Shown: positions 36,846 through 46,410 of the stretch, piece after piece
Layout of the letters: each line of letters starts with the position of its first letter
Position numbering within the stretch: position 1 is the stretch's first letter
NCBI GenBank assembly: GCA_025358025.1
Contig: JANYKW010000172.1
Span: 1 to 52,220 of the forward strand
Reading direction: 5' to 3'
DNA: 52,220 nt
Source of the DNA: Bacteroidia bacterium
GTDB lineage: Bacteria > Bacteroidota > Bacteroidia > Bacteroidales > Prolixibacteraceae
The notes under the pieces: model-generated
What the model was told of the DNA's origin: nothing
The model's database searches: none
Seen by the model: the letters and a program-made list of their open reading frames with translations, nothing else
Translations under genes and position numbers: made by a program

Positions 36846-37004
36846 GAGTACTTCAAGCACTTCGAGTACTTCGAGTTTGGAGTACTTCGAGTACTTCGAG
36901 TTATGGAACTCCCTTGATTTACTTAATTACTAAATTTATTCTACTCCACACTTGAGGACTCTATACTTGAAGTACTCCAAACTCCAAACTCGAAGTAATC
37001 CAAA
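36846..37004. repeat. AGTACTTCGA decamer array and inverted counterpart
   Basis: 36846-36902 contains about five imperfect copies of AGTACTTCRA interrupted by GTTTGG; 36950-37004 holds related sequence in the opposite sense (ACTTGAAGTACTCC, AACTCGAAGTA). The halves can pair as an imperfect long hairpin. It lies inside the lpx run, between lpxC-fabZ and lpxD, so would be in the transcript. Same unit as at 25430-25497. Confidence 0.75.
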
Positions 37005-37010
37005 CTTCTT

Positions 37011-38042
37011 TTACTCTTCCATCTTTCTCATCCACTTCTTCAATTCAGAAACATCACCCGACAACTGGGGCAGTTTCCTGAATATGGCCATGGAGCGCAT
37101 AAAATCTTTGAAATCCTGAACCGGTGCACCGATCATTGTCGAATTATCCGGGATATTGGTCATTACACCAGCCTTCCCTCCGAGTTTTACATTGTCTCCA
37201 ATCGCAATGTGCCCTGCTATCCCAACCTGGGCTGCTATCACACAATTTTTTCCGATTTTCGAGGACCCGGCGACACCGGTCAGCGCTGCAATTACCGTGT
37301 TTTGACCAATTTCAACATTGTGCCCAATCTGGATTAGATTGTCAAGTTTTACTCCTGACCGAATGATAGTGGATCCCATTGTTGCACGATCCACTGTTGT
37401 ATTGGCCCCAATCTCGACAAAATCTTCGATGATGACATTACCTATCTGGGCAATTTTCGCGAATGGACCATCTGCATTGGGTGCGAAACCAAAACCATCC
37501 GCACCGATAACCGCACCCGAATGTAAAATACAATCGGATCCTATCTTACAATCCGCATAAATTTTGACACCTGAAAACAGCGTGGTATTGTCGCCAATCA
37601 CAACATTTTCGCCTATGAAGACGTGAGGATAAATCCTGACATTGTTCCCGATCACGGCATGGTCAGAAACATAGGCAAAAGCTCCGAGAAAAATATCTTC
37701 ACCAAGTGTCGCACTGCTGCTAGTAAAGGATGGTTGCTCAATCCCCTTTTTGAGGGGCTTGAACTGCTGGAAAATTTTGAGCAATCCGGCAAGGGCAGCA
37801 TAAGGATCTTCTACCCGGATCAGGGTACATTCCAGTTTCTCTTCGGGCTTAAAATCCCTGGAGACAATCACTGCTGAAGCCAGGGTTGTATAGATGAATT
37901 TTGTGTAGACAGGATTGGACAGGAAGGTGAGGGTGCCGGGAACGCCCTGATCAATTTTGGAAATATTATTTAACATAACTTCTCCATCGCCTTCAACGGT
38001 TCCCAGAAGAATCATTGCAATGTCTTTGGCCTTAAACTCCAT
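37011..38042 (-). CDS. lpxD: UDP-3-O-(3-hydroxyacyl)glucosamine N-acyltransferase
   Basis: 343 residues. An N-terminal uridine-binding domain (about 1-100, [18 protein letters not shown]) precedes a hexapeptide-repeat beta-helix. The catalytic His is in [16 protein letters not shown], and [10 protein letters not shown] is the LpxD signature. Adds the second acyl chain in lipid A synthesis. It lies downstream of the HD gene (39 bp) and upstream of lpxC-fabZ, in one minus-strand run. Confidence 0.97.
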   Translation of the reverse strand: MEFKAKDIAMILLGTVEGDGEVMLNNISKIDQGVPGTLTFLSNPVYTKFIYTTLASAVIVSRDFKPEEKLECTLIRVEDPYAALAGLLKIFQQFKPLKKGIEQPSFTSSSATLGEDIFLGAFAYVSDHAVIGNNVRIYPHVFIGENVVIGDNTTLFSGVKIYADCKIGSDCILHSGAVIGADGFGFAPNADGPFAKIAQIGNVIIEDFVEIGANTTVDRATMGSTIIRSGVKLDNLIQIGHNVEIGQNTVIAALTGVAGSSKIGKNCVIAAQVGIAGHIAIGDNVKLGGKAGVMTNIPDNSTMIGAPVQDFKDFMRSMAIFRKLPQLSGDVSELKKWMRKMEE

Positions 38043-38081
38043 TCAATTTCTTTTAAAAATTCCGTGCAAAAATAATCAATA

Positions 38082-39335
38082 TTAGTTATCCTGAGAGATT
38101 TTACCAGGATAACAGACAAAATGTTTGCGTACCGTCTTGGATAATCCCTCCAGATTAATATCGGATGCATCCCTGATATCCTTTAGTTTGCCATTTTTAA
38201 AGAGTATCAGTATGGCCTCCTCATCAGGTTGATAGGCGTTGTTTGTCATCTCTCCAATAGATATAAAATATTCAGATTCATTTTCGGTAGTTCCGATTTT
38301 TGCTTGAAGCTTCTCTTTGAGTTCACGCACCTGGCTATCACTGAAAGGATGTTGTGAAATTTTTATTTTCATCAGTTTCCTGTTCACAATTCTTTCGGAG
38401 AGATCTGATAGTACACGGTCCGGATATCCGATCCAGCCTTTGATGGTACTCAGGATATCCGAATCATCGAGCCCTGAGAAACGGGCAAGTGCCATTTTCC
38501 TTGTTGGTTTATCCGGTGATCTGAAATCGGCAGCGGTGATCTTTCCCTCGAGGAAAAAGGCAAAAGCGCCTGAAGATTTGACTTCATGACCGGCAATCAC
38601 CAGATCTGAAGCCCGCCTGAGCAGACTGACCAATGTCCGTTCAGCTGAAACAACTGTTTTATGCAGGTATACCTGCCAATACATCATTCTCCTTGCAATT
38701 AAAAATTTCTCGACCGAATAGATCCCTTTGGCTTCAACCACCAATTGATCATTGCGGACATCAAGCATCTTGATGATTCGATCTGAAGATACCACACCCT
38801 CGGAAACCCCACAGTAAAAGCTGTCCCTTTTCAGAAAATCAAGCCTGTCCATATCGAGCTGACTAGAAACCAGCAGGTGCAGAAAGTGTTTGGGGTATTG
38901 ATCCAAAAAGATCCGGATGGCAAGATCCAATCTCCCGTTAAACTCTTCGTTAAGATCCTGCATGAAGAGCAACGACAACTCTTCGTGGGAAATACCGGTC
39001 ACAATGCTCTCCTCCAGCGCATGGGAGTAAGGTCCATGGCCCAGATCATGCAATAAAATAGCAGCACTCACTCCTTCTGCCTCTTCCCCGGTAATCTCAA
39101 TCCCTTTTCCGCGCAATACCTGAATTGCCGATCTAACCAGGTACATACTTCCAATGCTGTGTTCAAACCTCGTATGGTTAGCCCCTGAATAGACCAGGGA
39201 AGTAAGTCCCAGTTGCCGGATACGTCTGAGACGCTGAAAATAGGGATGTTCTATTAAATCGAAGAGCAATCCTGCATCTAAATCAATGAAACCCCATACC
39301 GGATCGTTGACAATTTTATGTTTGTTTTGCTTCAC
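38082..39335 (-). CDS. HD-domain phosphohydrolase (dNTPase-like)
   Basis: 417 residues if the GTG at 39335 (KQNKHKIVNDPVWGFIDLD) starts it; a TTG at 39356 adds 7 residues, and no ATG is available. HD site: His in NHTRFEHSIGSM, and HDLGHGPYSHALE with the metal ligands. This YdhJ/SAMHD1-like group cleaves nucleotides or triphosphates; substrate unknown. First gene before lpxD in nearly all related layouts that I recall, suggesting cotranscription more than shared chemistry. Confidence 0.88.
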   Translation of the reverse strand: MKQNKHKIVNDPVWGFIDLDAGLLFDLIEHPYFQRLRRIRQLGLTSLVYSGANHTRFEHSIGSMYLVRSAIQVLRGKGIEITGEEAEGVSAAILLHDLGHGPYSHALEESIVTGISHEELSLLFMQDLNEEFNGRLDLAIRIFLDQYPKHFLHLLVSSQLDMDRLDFLKRDSFYCGVSEGVVSSDRIIKMLDVRNDQLVVEAKGIYSVEKFLIARRMMYWQVYLHKTVVSAERTLVSLLRRASDLVIAGHEVKSSGAFAFFLEGKITAADFRSPDKPTRKMALARFSGLDDSDILSTIKGWIGYPDRVLSDLSERIVNRKLMKIKISQHPFSDSQVRELKEKLQAKIGTTENESEYFISIGEMTNNAYQPDEEAILILFKNGKLKDIRDASDINLEGLSKTVRKHFVCYPGKISQDN

Positions 39336-39478
39336 TTGTGAATTTTTTATTATCAAATTGACAACTAATAATTTACATTATCAGCGCCCGGCTGGTTCGA
39401 TTTTCATCTATTCATACTTCCATTTCAATTTACACCCATGTAAACCCCAATAGATCATTCAAATTTAGAAATATTAAT

Positions 39479-39509
39479 TTGTTTAATTCAAACATTAATA
39501 GTAATTTCG
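39479..39509 (+). promoter_or_regulatory. Promoter of the rimP-nusA-infB operon
   Basis: TTG (39479-39481), 20 nt, TAATTTCG (39502-39509); one T-to-C change from TAnnTTTG. Predicted start near 39516, giving a leader of about 54 nt. Confidence 0.55.
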
Positions 39510-39532
39510 CACCGGAGAATAATCGCAGGATT

Positions 39533-39551
39533 AGGGGACGCATTGTCCCCT
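39533..39551 (+). promoter_or_regulatory. Leader hairpin before rimP
   Basis: AGGGGAC (39533-39539) pairs with GTCCCCT (39545-39551) around GCATT, followed by ATTTTATTAG. It ends 18 nt before the rimP ATG. It may attenuate transcription or control translation; the T-rich tail is interrupted, so a full terminator is uncertain. Confidence 0.45.
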
Positions 39552-39569
39552 ATTTTATTAGTTTTGAAA

Positions 39570-40028
39570 ATGATATCGAAAGGAGTTATACAAGGGTTGG
39601 TGGAAGAAAAGCTATCGGATACGATGTTTATCGTCGATATTTCCGTTGGCCTGGGCAACGCCATTTCGGTTATTATTGACAGTGATGAAGGACTAAGCAT
39701 CGACAAATGCATTGAGATGAGCCGTCACATTGAACATCAGATTGACCGTGAAACAGAAGATTTCTCGCTTGAAGTATCTTCACCAGGTTTGACTCAACCT
39801 TTCAAAGTACTGCGTCAATATTTGAAAAATCTCGGAAAAGAAATCGAGATTGTAACAGCAAAAGGGGACAAAATTACTGGAATTCTGAAATATGCAGATG
39901 AAAAAATTATTATTTCAGAGACCGCAAGCAACATAAAAGTTGATGGAAAAAAGACTGTCGAAATAAAGACTGTCGAATTTTCATATCAAGATATAAAATC
40001 AGTTAAACCAGTTATTATTTTTAAATAA
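39570..40028 (+). CDS. rimP: Ribosome maturation factor RimP
   Basis: 152 residues from the ATG at 39570; a TTG 9 codons upstream lies in the leader hairpin. The N-terminal domain includes VVISVGLG-like FIVDISVGLGNAISVIIDSD and the conserved LEVSSPGLTQP; the C-terminal SH3-like domain is GILKYADEKIIIS. It helps 30S subunit maturation. First gene of the rimP-nusA-infB operon, the classic order. Confidence 0.95.
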   Translation: MISKGVIQGLVEEKLSDTMFIVDISVGLGNAISVIIDSDEGLSIDKCIEMSRHIEHQIDRETEDFSLEVSSPGLTQPFKVLRQYLKNLGKEIEIVTAKGDKITGILKYADEKIIISETASNIKVDGKKTVEIKTVEFSYQDIKSVKPVIIFK

Positions 40029-40041
40029 CAATCCTGAAGAT

Positions 40042-41283
40042 ATGGACAACCTCAATCTGATTGACACGTTTTCGGAATTTAAAGATCTGAAAAACATAGA
40101 TCGAGCCACGATGATGAGCGTTTTGGAAGATGCTTTCAGAAGTGTGATTCAAAAGCAGTTTGGCTCGGACGAAAATTTTGATGTCATTATAAACCCCGAC
40201 AAAGGAGACTTCGAGATCTACCGTAACCGCACAGTTGTGGAAGACGGAGCTCTGACCGATTTGAATACTGAAATCACCATTTCTGCGGCGAATGCCAACA
40301 ATGGAGATTACGAACTGGGTGAAGAGTTGACTGATACAATCCGTTTCAGTGACTTCGGAAGACGGGCAATTCTGAACCTGAGACAGAATCTTGCTTCCAG
40401 AATTCTGGAACTCGAAAAAGACAACATATACCAAAAATATAAATCGAGAATCGGAGAAGTTGTGACCGGAGAAGTCTATCAAATCTGGAAAAAAGAACTT
40501 TTGCTTCTTGATGATGAAGGGAATGAACTTATTCTTCCAAAGAGCGAGCAGATTCCTTCCGATTTTTTCAGAAAAGGAGACAGTGTACGTGCAGTTGTGA
40601 TCAAAGTGGAGATGAGGAACAACAGCCCTTATATAATTTTATCACGTACTTCACCTGTCTTCCTGGAAAGACTTTTCGAACTGGAAGTACCCGAGATATC
40701 CGACGGATTGATTACCATAAAGAAAATTGTCAGAATTCCGGGAGAACGCGCCAAAGTAGCAGTAGAATCCTATGATGACCGTATTGATCCTGTTGGTGCC
40801 TGTGTTGGAATGAAAGGCTCCCGCATCCATGGCATTGTAAGGGAGTTACGTAATGAGAATATCGACGTGATCAATTTCACCAACAACAATCAACTTTATA
40901 TACAAAGAGCACTAAACCCTGCAAAAATCTCTTCCATAAAAATTTATGGCAACGAGAACAGGGTAGAGGTTTTTCTTAAACCTGAAGAAGTTTCCCTGGC
41001 GATCGGGAAAGGTGGGCTGAATATCAAGCTGGCCAGCCTGCTCACCGGCTATGACATTGACGTCTACCGCGATCGTGAAATTGCTGATGAAGAGGATGTT
41101 TCGCTGGAAGAATTTGCAGACGAGATTGACGATTGGGTTCTCGACGGGCTCAGATCCATCGGCTGTGATACTGCCAGAAATGTACTGAACCTCTCACGGG
41201 AGGAGCTTATTAAACGTACCGACTTCGAAGAAGAAACCATCGACGAGGTGTTACGCATACTGAAGTCCGAATTTGAACAATAA
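40042..41283 (+). CDS. nusA: Transcription termination/antitermination factor NusA
   Basis: 413 residues, the usual length in this phylum, without the extra C-terminal acidic repeats of E. coli. The N-terminal domain binds RNA polymerase (DRATMMSVLEDAFRSVIQKQ), an S1 domain follows (about 135-200, GEVVTGEVYQI), then KH domains (VGACVGMKGSRIHGIVRELR and EEVSLAIGKGGLNIKLAS). Influences pausing, termination and antitermination. 13 bp after rimP. Confidence 0.97.
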   Translation: MDNLNLIDTFSEFKDLKNIDRATMMSVLEDAFRSVIQKQFGSDENFDVIINPDKGDFEIYRNRTVVEDGALTDLNTEITISAANANNGDYELGEELTDTIRFSDFGRRAILNLRQNLASRILELEKDNIYQKYKSRIGEVVTGEVYQIWKKELLLLDDEGNELILPKSEQIPSDFFRKGDSVRAVVIKVEMRNNSPYIILSRTSPVFLERLFELEVPEISDGLITIKKIVRIPGERAKVAVESYDDRIDPVGACVGMKGSRIHGIVRELRNENIDVINFTNNNQLYIQRALNPAKISSIKIYGNENRVEVFLKPEEVSLAIGKGGLNIKLASLLTGYDIDVYRDREIADEEDVSLEEFADEIDDWVLDGLRSIGCDTARNVLNLSREELIKRTDFEEETIDEVLRILKSEFEQ

Positions 41284-41340
41284 TTGTCAGACGTTCAATC
41301 AACCGGAAGAGATAAAGAAAATTAAACTGTTTGGCAAACT

Positions 41341-44300
41341 ATGGATACAGGGAACAAAGTATCAAGGTTAAGTAAAATAGCACGTGAACTGAACGTGGGG
41401 ATCACTACCATCGTAGAGTTTTTGAATAAGCAGGGGATTAAAATGACTCCTGATCCCAACGCGAAAATTGATGCCGAGGCTCAGGTGCTTCTCGAAAAAC
41501 AGTTTCGAAAAGATCATGACGCCAAAGTAGAGGCTGATTTGCATCGTCCCGGGAGGTTGAAAAGAGATACAGTAACAATTGAGGATGTTCATCCGGGCGA
41601 TCACAAACCACCCATTGACGATTTTGAAGAAGACTCTGTCAGCGTTAAGGACAATAGTCTTCGCCACACCCAGGACATGAAACATCATGAGCCACAGGTC
41701 AGAACACCTAAGCCTGAGATCATGCAAACCTCGCTACCTGAGAAACCGGCCTTCAAAGTAGTTGGTACCGTTGACCTGGATAATTTATCTGCAAAACAAA
41801 AACCCGCTGAGACAGGAGCCAAACATGAAAAGGCGGAGCCAATTCACGAACCCGTTCCTGAAAAAATTACTGAAAAGGTTTCTGAAAAGTCTGCAGCATC
41901 CAAAGCAGTCGAAACAGAGCCTCCGACAAAAGAGACTGTTTCTAATTTGGAACAGGAACCTGAAAAAGAGGAAAGTGTTCCTGAAATGATCTCAAATGTG
42001 CCCCAGCTGGAATCCAACATTAATATTGTCGGGAAAATTGATCTGGAAGCTCCAAAAGTTGCTGATAAAGCAAAAAAAGAGATCACCCTTACCAAGAAGA
42101 AACATATCTCACCAAAAACTGCTGATGGAAAACCTGTAAAACAAAGGGAAGGTAAACACCGCGAAGATCCTCTGGAAGAAATCTTTCCTGATCTGGCGGA
42201 TGTTCCTGAAGAAATTTTCAAACATGCCAGAGAAATTCTCTCCGGTCCTAAAGTAGTGGGAAAGATTGAATTACCTTCAGAAATAATAAAAAAAGGCATC
42301 GGAGCCCGCGACGAAGATCGATCTTTGCGCAAGAAAAAACGCAAGCGCGTTTCCAAAGACGCGAAAGAGCGTGTTCCGCTGAATATTGAAAAAAAGACCG
42401 AGGATACAAAAGAAAAGAAAGAGATTGGTAAAGAGAAAAGTACCATCAAGAAAAAAAGTTCTTTGGTTGTAAAGAAAAAATTACCACTCAAAAAAGAGGT
42501 CAACGAAGAGGATGTTCAAAAGCAGGTCAAAGAAACCCTTGCACGCCTTACCACCAAAAGCCAGAAAACACGCGGATCGAAACACCGGCGCGACAAGCGT
42601 CTTGCCTATACCGAGAAGATGGCGGAAGAGGGTGCACAAGCCGATATCGACAGAAATATCATCAAAATTACTGAATTTGTTTCTGTAAGTGAGCTGGCCA
42701 GTATGATGGACGTTAACCCGACTCAGGTTATTGCAACCTGTATGTCACTTGGACTCTTTGTATCTATCAATCAACGTCTGGACGCAGAAACCATGTCTGT
42801 TGTTGCCGATGAATTTGGCTACAAAGTTGAATTTATCTCAGTCGAAGTACAGGAAGCTATTCTTGAAGAAAAGGACTCGGATGAGGATCTCAAACCAAGG
42901 CCACCGATTGTTACCGTGATGGGACACGTAGATCACGGGAAGACCTCTTTGCTCGACTACATCCGTAAAGCCAATGTTATTGCCGGTGAGGCGGGTGGAA
43001 TCACCCAGCATATCGGGGCATACAATGTATCCCTGGAAAGCGGAAGAAAGATTACCTTTCTCGATACGCCGGGTCACGAGGCCTTTACCGCCATGCGTGC
43101 ACGTGGTGCCCAGGTTACCGATATTGTAATTATCATTGTAGCAGCCGATGACGATGTGATGCCCCAGACCATCGAGGCCATTAACCACGCTTCTGCGGCA
43201 GGCGTGCCGATCGTTTTTGCGATAAACAAAATAGACAAGAGTACTGCAGATCCCGAAAAAATCAAACACCAGCTGGCAAACATGAACTACATGGTCGAAA
43301 GCTGGGGCGGAAGATACCAATCACATGACATTTCAGCCAAATCCGGACAGGGCGTTGCTGAGCTGCTCGAGAAAGTGCTGCTTGAAGCAGAAATGCTCGA
43401 CTTAAAAGCCAATCCAAATAAGCGGGCCAACGGAAACGTTATCGAATCAACCCTCGACAAGGGGCGTGGTTATGTAGCCACCATCCTGGTGCAGTCAGGT
43501 ACCCTGAAAGTTGGAGATGTTCTTTTAGCCGGGCCTCATTTCGGCCACATCAAAGCCATGTTCAACGAACGGAATCAACGTGTTGAAAGCGTAGGACCTG
43601 CAGAACCGGTTCTGATACTTGGATTGAACGGTGCTCCTCAGGCGGGAGATAAGTTCAATGTCATGGAAAGTGAACGCGAGGCCCGCCAGATTGCCAACAA
43701 GCGTGAACAACTTCAGCGTGAGCAAGGTCTCCGGACTCAAAAACATATTACCCTCGACGAAATCGGCCGAAGAATTGCTATCGGCAACTTCCAGGAACTG
43801 AATATTATTGTCAAGGGAGACGTAGACGGATCAATCGAAGCGCTATCCGATTCATTGATAAAACTCTCGACTACCGAAATCCAGGTCAACGTTATACACA
43901 AAGCCGTTGGTCAGATTACCGAGTCAGATATCATGCTTGCTTCGGCATCCAACGCCATTATCGTCGGATTCCAGGTTCGTCCATCGATGAGTGCACGGAA
44001 ACTGGCAGAGAAAGAAGAGATCGATATCCGCTTGTACTCAATCATTTACGACGCGATCAACGAGATCAAGTCGGCCATGGAAGGGATGCTTGCACCAGAA
44101 ATCAAAGAAGAGATAAAGGGTACGGCAGAGATTCTCACGGTCTTCAAAATTACCAAAGTGGGTACCATTGCCGGTTGCATTGTCCGCGACGGAAAAATCA
44201 TCCGTAACTCGAAAGTGCGCCTGATTCGCGATGGAATCGTTGTCTTCACAGGGGAACTGGAATCATTGAAACGCTTCAAAGATGATGTCAAAGAGGTTGC

Positions 44301-44403
44301 AAAAGGCTACGAATGTGGTCTGAACATACAGAATTACAACGATATCCGCGAGGGTGACTTTATCGAAGCATTCGAGCAGGTGGAAGTTGCCAAGACTTTA
44401 TAG
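41341..44403 (+). CDS. infB: Translation initiation factor IF-2
   Basis: 1020 residues. An N-terminal IF2_N helix bundle ([20 protein letters not shown]) and a long charged linker that repeats VVG-K/T-I/V-D/E-L several times. A second IF2_N module near 440-490 precedes the GTPase: P-loop GHVDHGKT at 528-535, DTPGHE and NKID. C-terminal domains bind fMet-tRNA. Promotes initiator tRNA binding and subunit joining. Ends TAG directly against the pheS stop on the other strand. Confidence 0.98.
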   Translation: MDTGNKVSRLSKIARELNVGITTIVEFLNKQGIKMTPDPNAKIDAEAQVLLEKQFRKDHDAKVEADLHRPGRLKRDTVTIEDVHPGDHKPPIDDFEEDSVSVKDNSLRHTQDMKHHEPQVRTPKPEIMQTSLPEKPAFKVVGTVDLDNLSAKQKPAETGAKHEKAEPIHEPVPEKITEKVSEKSAASKAVETEPPTKETVSNLEQEPEKEESVPEMISNVPQLESNINIVGKIDLEAPKVADKAKKEITLTKKKHISPKTADGKPVKQREGKHREDPLEEIFPDLADVPEEIFKHAREILSGPKVVGKIELPSEIIKKGIGARDEDRSLRKKKRKRVSKDAKERVPLNIEKKTEDTKEKKEIGKEKSTIKKKSSLVVKKKLPLKKEVNEEDVQKQVKETLARLTTKSQKTRGSKHRRDKRLAYTEKMAEEGAQADIDRNIIKITEFVSVSELASMMDVNPTQVIATCMSLGLFVSINQRLDAETMSVVADEFGYKVEFISVEVQEAILEEKDSDEDLKPRPPIVTVMGHVDHGKTSLLDYIRKANVIAGEAGGITQHIGAYNVSLESGRKITFLDTPGHEAFTAMRARGAQVTDIVIIIVAADDDVMPQTIEAINHASAAGVPIVFAINKIDKSTADPEKIKHQLANMNYMVESWGGRYQSHDISAKSGQGVAELLEKVLLEAEMLDLKANPNKRANGNVIESTLDKGRGYVATILVQSGTLKVGDVLLAGPHFGHIKAMFNERNQRVESVGPAEPVLILGLNGAPQAGDKFNVMESEREARQIANKREQLQREQGLRTQKHITLDEIGRRIAIGNFQELNIIVKGDVDGSIEALSDSLIKLSTTEIQVNVIHKAVGQITESDIMLASASNAIIVGFQVRPSMSARKLAEKEEIDIRLYSIIYDAINEIKSAMEGMLAPEIKEEIKGTAEILTVFKITKVGTIAGCIVRDGKIIRNSKVRLIRDGIVVFTGELESLKRFKDDVKEVAKGYECGLNIQNYNDIREGDFIEAFEQVEVAKTL

Positions 44404-45423
44404 CTAGTTTGCGGCTTCAAACTGATTCAGAAACCTTACATCATTTTCGAAATAAAGTCTTAAGTCGTTGATTCCGAACTTCAGCATCGCGATGCGCTCG
44501 ATTCCCATACCAAAGGCAAATCCCGTGTATTTTTTACTGTCAATCCCCGAAGCTTCCAGAACATTCGGATCAACCATCCCGCAACCAAGAATTTCCAGCC
44601 ATCCTGTGTATTTACATACGTTACAGCCCTTTCCTCCACAAATTGAGCACGAGACATCCACTTCAGCGGATGGTTCGGTAAAGGGAAAGTAAGAGGGACG
44701 CATGCGAATCTCGGTCTTCTCGCCAAAAAGCTCTTTGGCAAAAAAGAGGAGAGTCTGTTTCAGATCGGCAAATGAAACGTTTTCGTCAATGTATAATCCT
44801 TCGATCTGGTGAAACATACAATGTGCCCTGTAAGATATCGCCTCGTTACGGAACACCCTGCCGGGCGTAACCGTTCGAATGGGAGGCTGCATGGTCTCCA
44901 TATCATGCACCTGGACAGATGAAGTATGGGTTCTCAACAAAACATCAGGATTCCTGGTGATAAAAAATGTGTCTTGCATATCCCGTGCCGGATGTTCTTC
45001 AGGAAAATTCAATGCAGAGAAAACATGCCAGTCATCTTCGATTTCCGGTCCCTCTGAGACCACAAAACCCAATCGTTTGAAAATATCAAGCATCTCATTC
45101 TTAACAATGGATATTGGATGACGGGATCCAGCCTTCATTGGGTCACCGGGCAAAGTAAGATCTATCTTCCGGCTTTCGGTGGTTTGTTCTTCCAAACCCT
45201 CTTTTAGGACCCTGATTTTGTCCAGGGCAAAATTTTTGAGTGTATTAACAGCCGCGCCTATCTCTTTTTTCTGATCTGCCGATACGTTTCTAAAATCTTC
45301 TATCAGTTTGGAAATTTCTCCTTTTTTGCTGAGATACTTGATTCTCAGCTCCTCTAACTCTTCGGCCGACTGTACCACCCGCTCTTCAATCTCCTTCTGA
45401 AGTTCCCTGATTCTATCCAACAT
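44404..45423 (-). CDS. pheS: Phenylalanyl-tRNA synthetase alpha subunit
   Basis: 339 residues from the ATG at 45423; a TTG 8 codons upstream is open. The N-terminal coiled coil (LQKEIEERVVQSAEELEEL) is followed by the class II core: HPISIVKNEMLDIF, motif 2 FRNEAISYRAHCMFHQIEGL, and motif 3 with GFAFGMGIERIAML. A CxxC pair (CSICGGKGCNVCKYTG) is seen as in many bacterial PheS. Forms a tetramer with PheT, whose gene is not here. Convergent and abutting with infB. Confidence 0.97.
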   Translation of the reverse strand: MLDRIRELQKEIEERVVQSAEELEELRIKYLSKKGEISKLIEDFRNVSADQKKEIGAAVNTLKNFALDKIRVLKEGLEEQTTESRKIDLTLPGDPMKAGSRHPISIVKNEMLDIFKRLGFVVSEGPEIEDDWHVFSALNFPEEHPARDMQDTFFITRNPDVLLRTHTSSVQVHDMETMQPPIRTVTPGRVFRNEAISYRAHCMFHQIEGLYIDENVSFADLKQTLLFFAKELFGEKTEIRMRPSYFPFTEPSAEVDVSCSICGGKGCNVCKYTGWLEILGCGMVDPNVLEASGIDSKKYTGFAFGMGIERIAMLKFGINDLRLYFENDVRFLNQFEAAN

Positions 45424-45472
45424 GATTACGCTAATTTTAAGGTGCAAAAATAGAAAAAATACCCGAACCCGA

Positions 45473-46378
45473 TCATATCCGGTCTAACCCGATGTCGCTG
45501 TGCGAAACAGGATCTTCTACCGGTTCCAGATGGGTAAAAACAGTTACAGGAAATTGAAAATTATCCCGGATCTTCCCCTCAATGATTTCCAGCAGATCGT
45601 GGCCACGCTGAACAGTCCAATCTCCAGGAACCAGAATATGAACTGAGATAAATTTCCTCTGACCGGCTTGTCTGGTCAAAAGAGAATGAAACTCTATGCC
45701 GTTATTCCGAAATTGGTCAAAAATAAGCTCAATCTGCTGGCGTTCCATATTTGGTATAGCCGTATCAATCAATCCCCTGGCAGATTGCTGCATAAGCCTG
45801 TATCCTGTCCAAACGATGTTGAGCGCAACCAGCATGGCAATAATCGGATCCAGAATCAACAAGCCCGTTACCTTCACCAGGCCAATCGCCAACACGACAC
45901 CTACCGAAGTCCATACATCAGTCATCAGATGTTTTCCGTCTGCTGTAAGCGTGATGGAATGACTCTTCTTTCCTTCGCGCAACAACACCAGGGCAACACC
46001 GAGATTAATCAGCGAAGCCGCCAGCGAGATCATTAATCCGAAGCCCATGTTTTCGAGTGGCTGTGGATTTAATAACCTTGGATACGCACTCCAGACAATG
46101 CTGCAGGCAGCGATGACAATAAGGCCTCCCTCAATGGCGCTTGAAAAATACTCGGCTTTTGAATGCCCGAAAGCATGTTCATCGTCTGCCGGTTTTTCTG
46201 CTATAGAGAGTACAATAAGCGCTACAAGAGCAGCCACCAGGTTGACACACGATTCGAGTGCATCAGAAAGTAATCCAACCGATCCAGTAAGCGCAAATGC
46301 CATTCCTTTCAAACTAATGGTCAATATTGCTGCAAGGATTGACAGGTAAATGAATTTTTTAAGAGACTTTGAGGCCAT
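45473..46378 (-). CDS. Cation diffusion facilitator family transporter
   Basis: 301 residues. Six membrane helices in the first 200 residues, then a cytoplasmic domain (about 210-290) as in FieF/Zit[16 protein letters not shown] in helix two and [17 protein letters not shown] in helix five carry the metal-binding Asp and His residues; [11 protein letters not shown] is the family's conserved loop. Exports zinc, iron or another divalent metal in exchange for protons; the metal cannot be told from sequence. Followed by pheS after 49 bp. Confidence 0.94.
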   Translation of the reverse strand: MASKSLKKFIYLSILAAILTISLKGMAFALTGSVGLLSDALESCVNLVAALVALIVLSIAEKPADDEHAFGHSKAEYFSSAIEGGLIVIAACSIVWSAYPRLLNPQPLENMGFGLMISLAASLINLGVALVLLREGKKSHSITLTADGKHLMTDVWTSVGVVLAIGLVKVTGLLILDPIIAMLVALNIVWTGYRLMQQSARGLIDTAIPNMERQQIELIFDQFRNNGIEFHSLLTRQAGQRKFISVHILVPGDWTVQRGHDLLEIIEGKIRDNFQFPVTVFTHLEPVEDPVSHSDIGLDRI

Positions 46379-46410
46379 ATGAATAATGTTTTATTTCGAT
46401 GATTCTGTAT

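Noticed and set aside
41844-42503. Minus-strand 219-residue Ser/Phe-rich frame opposite infB
   Set aside because: Complement of the Lys/Glu-rich linker; no domain or independent signal.
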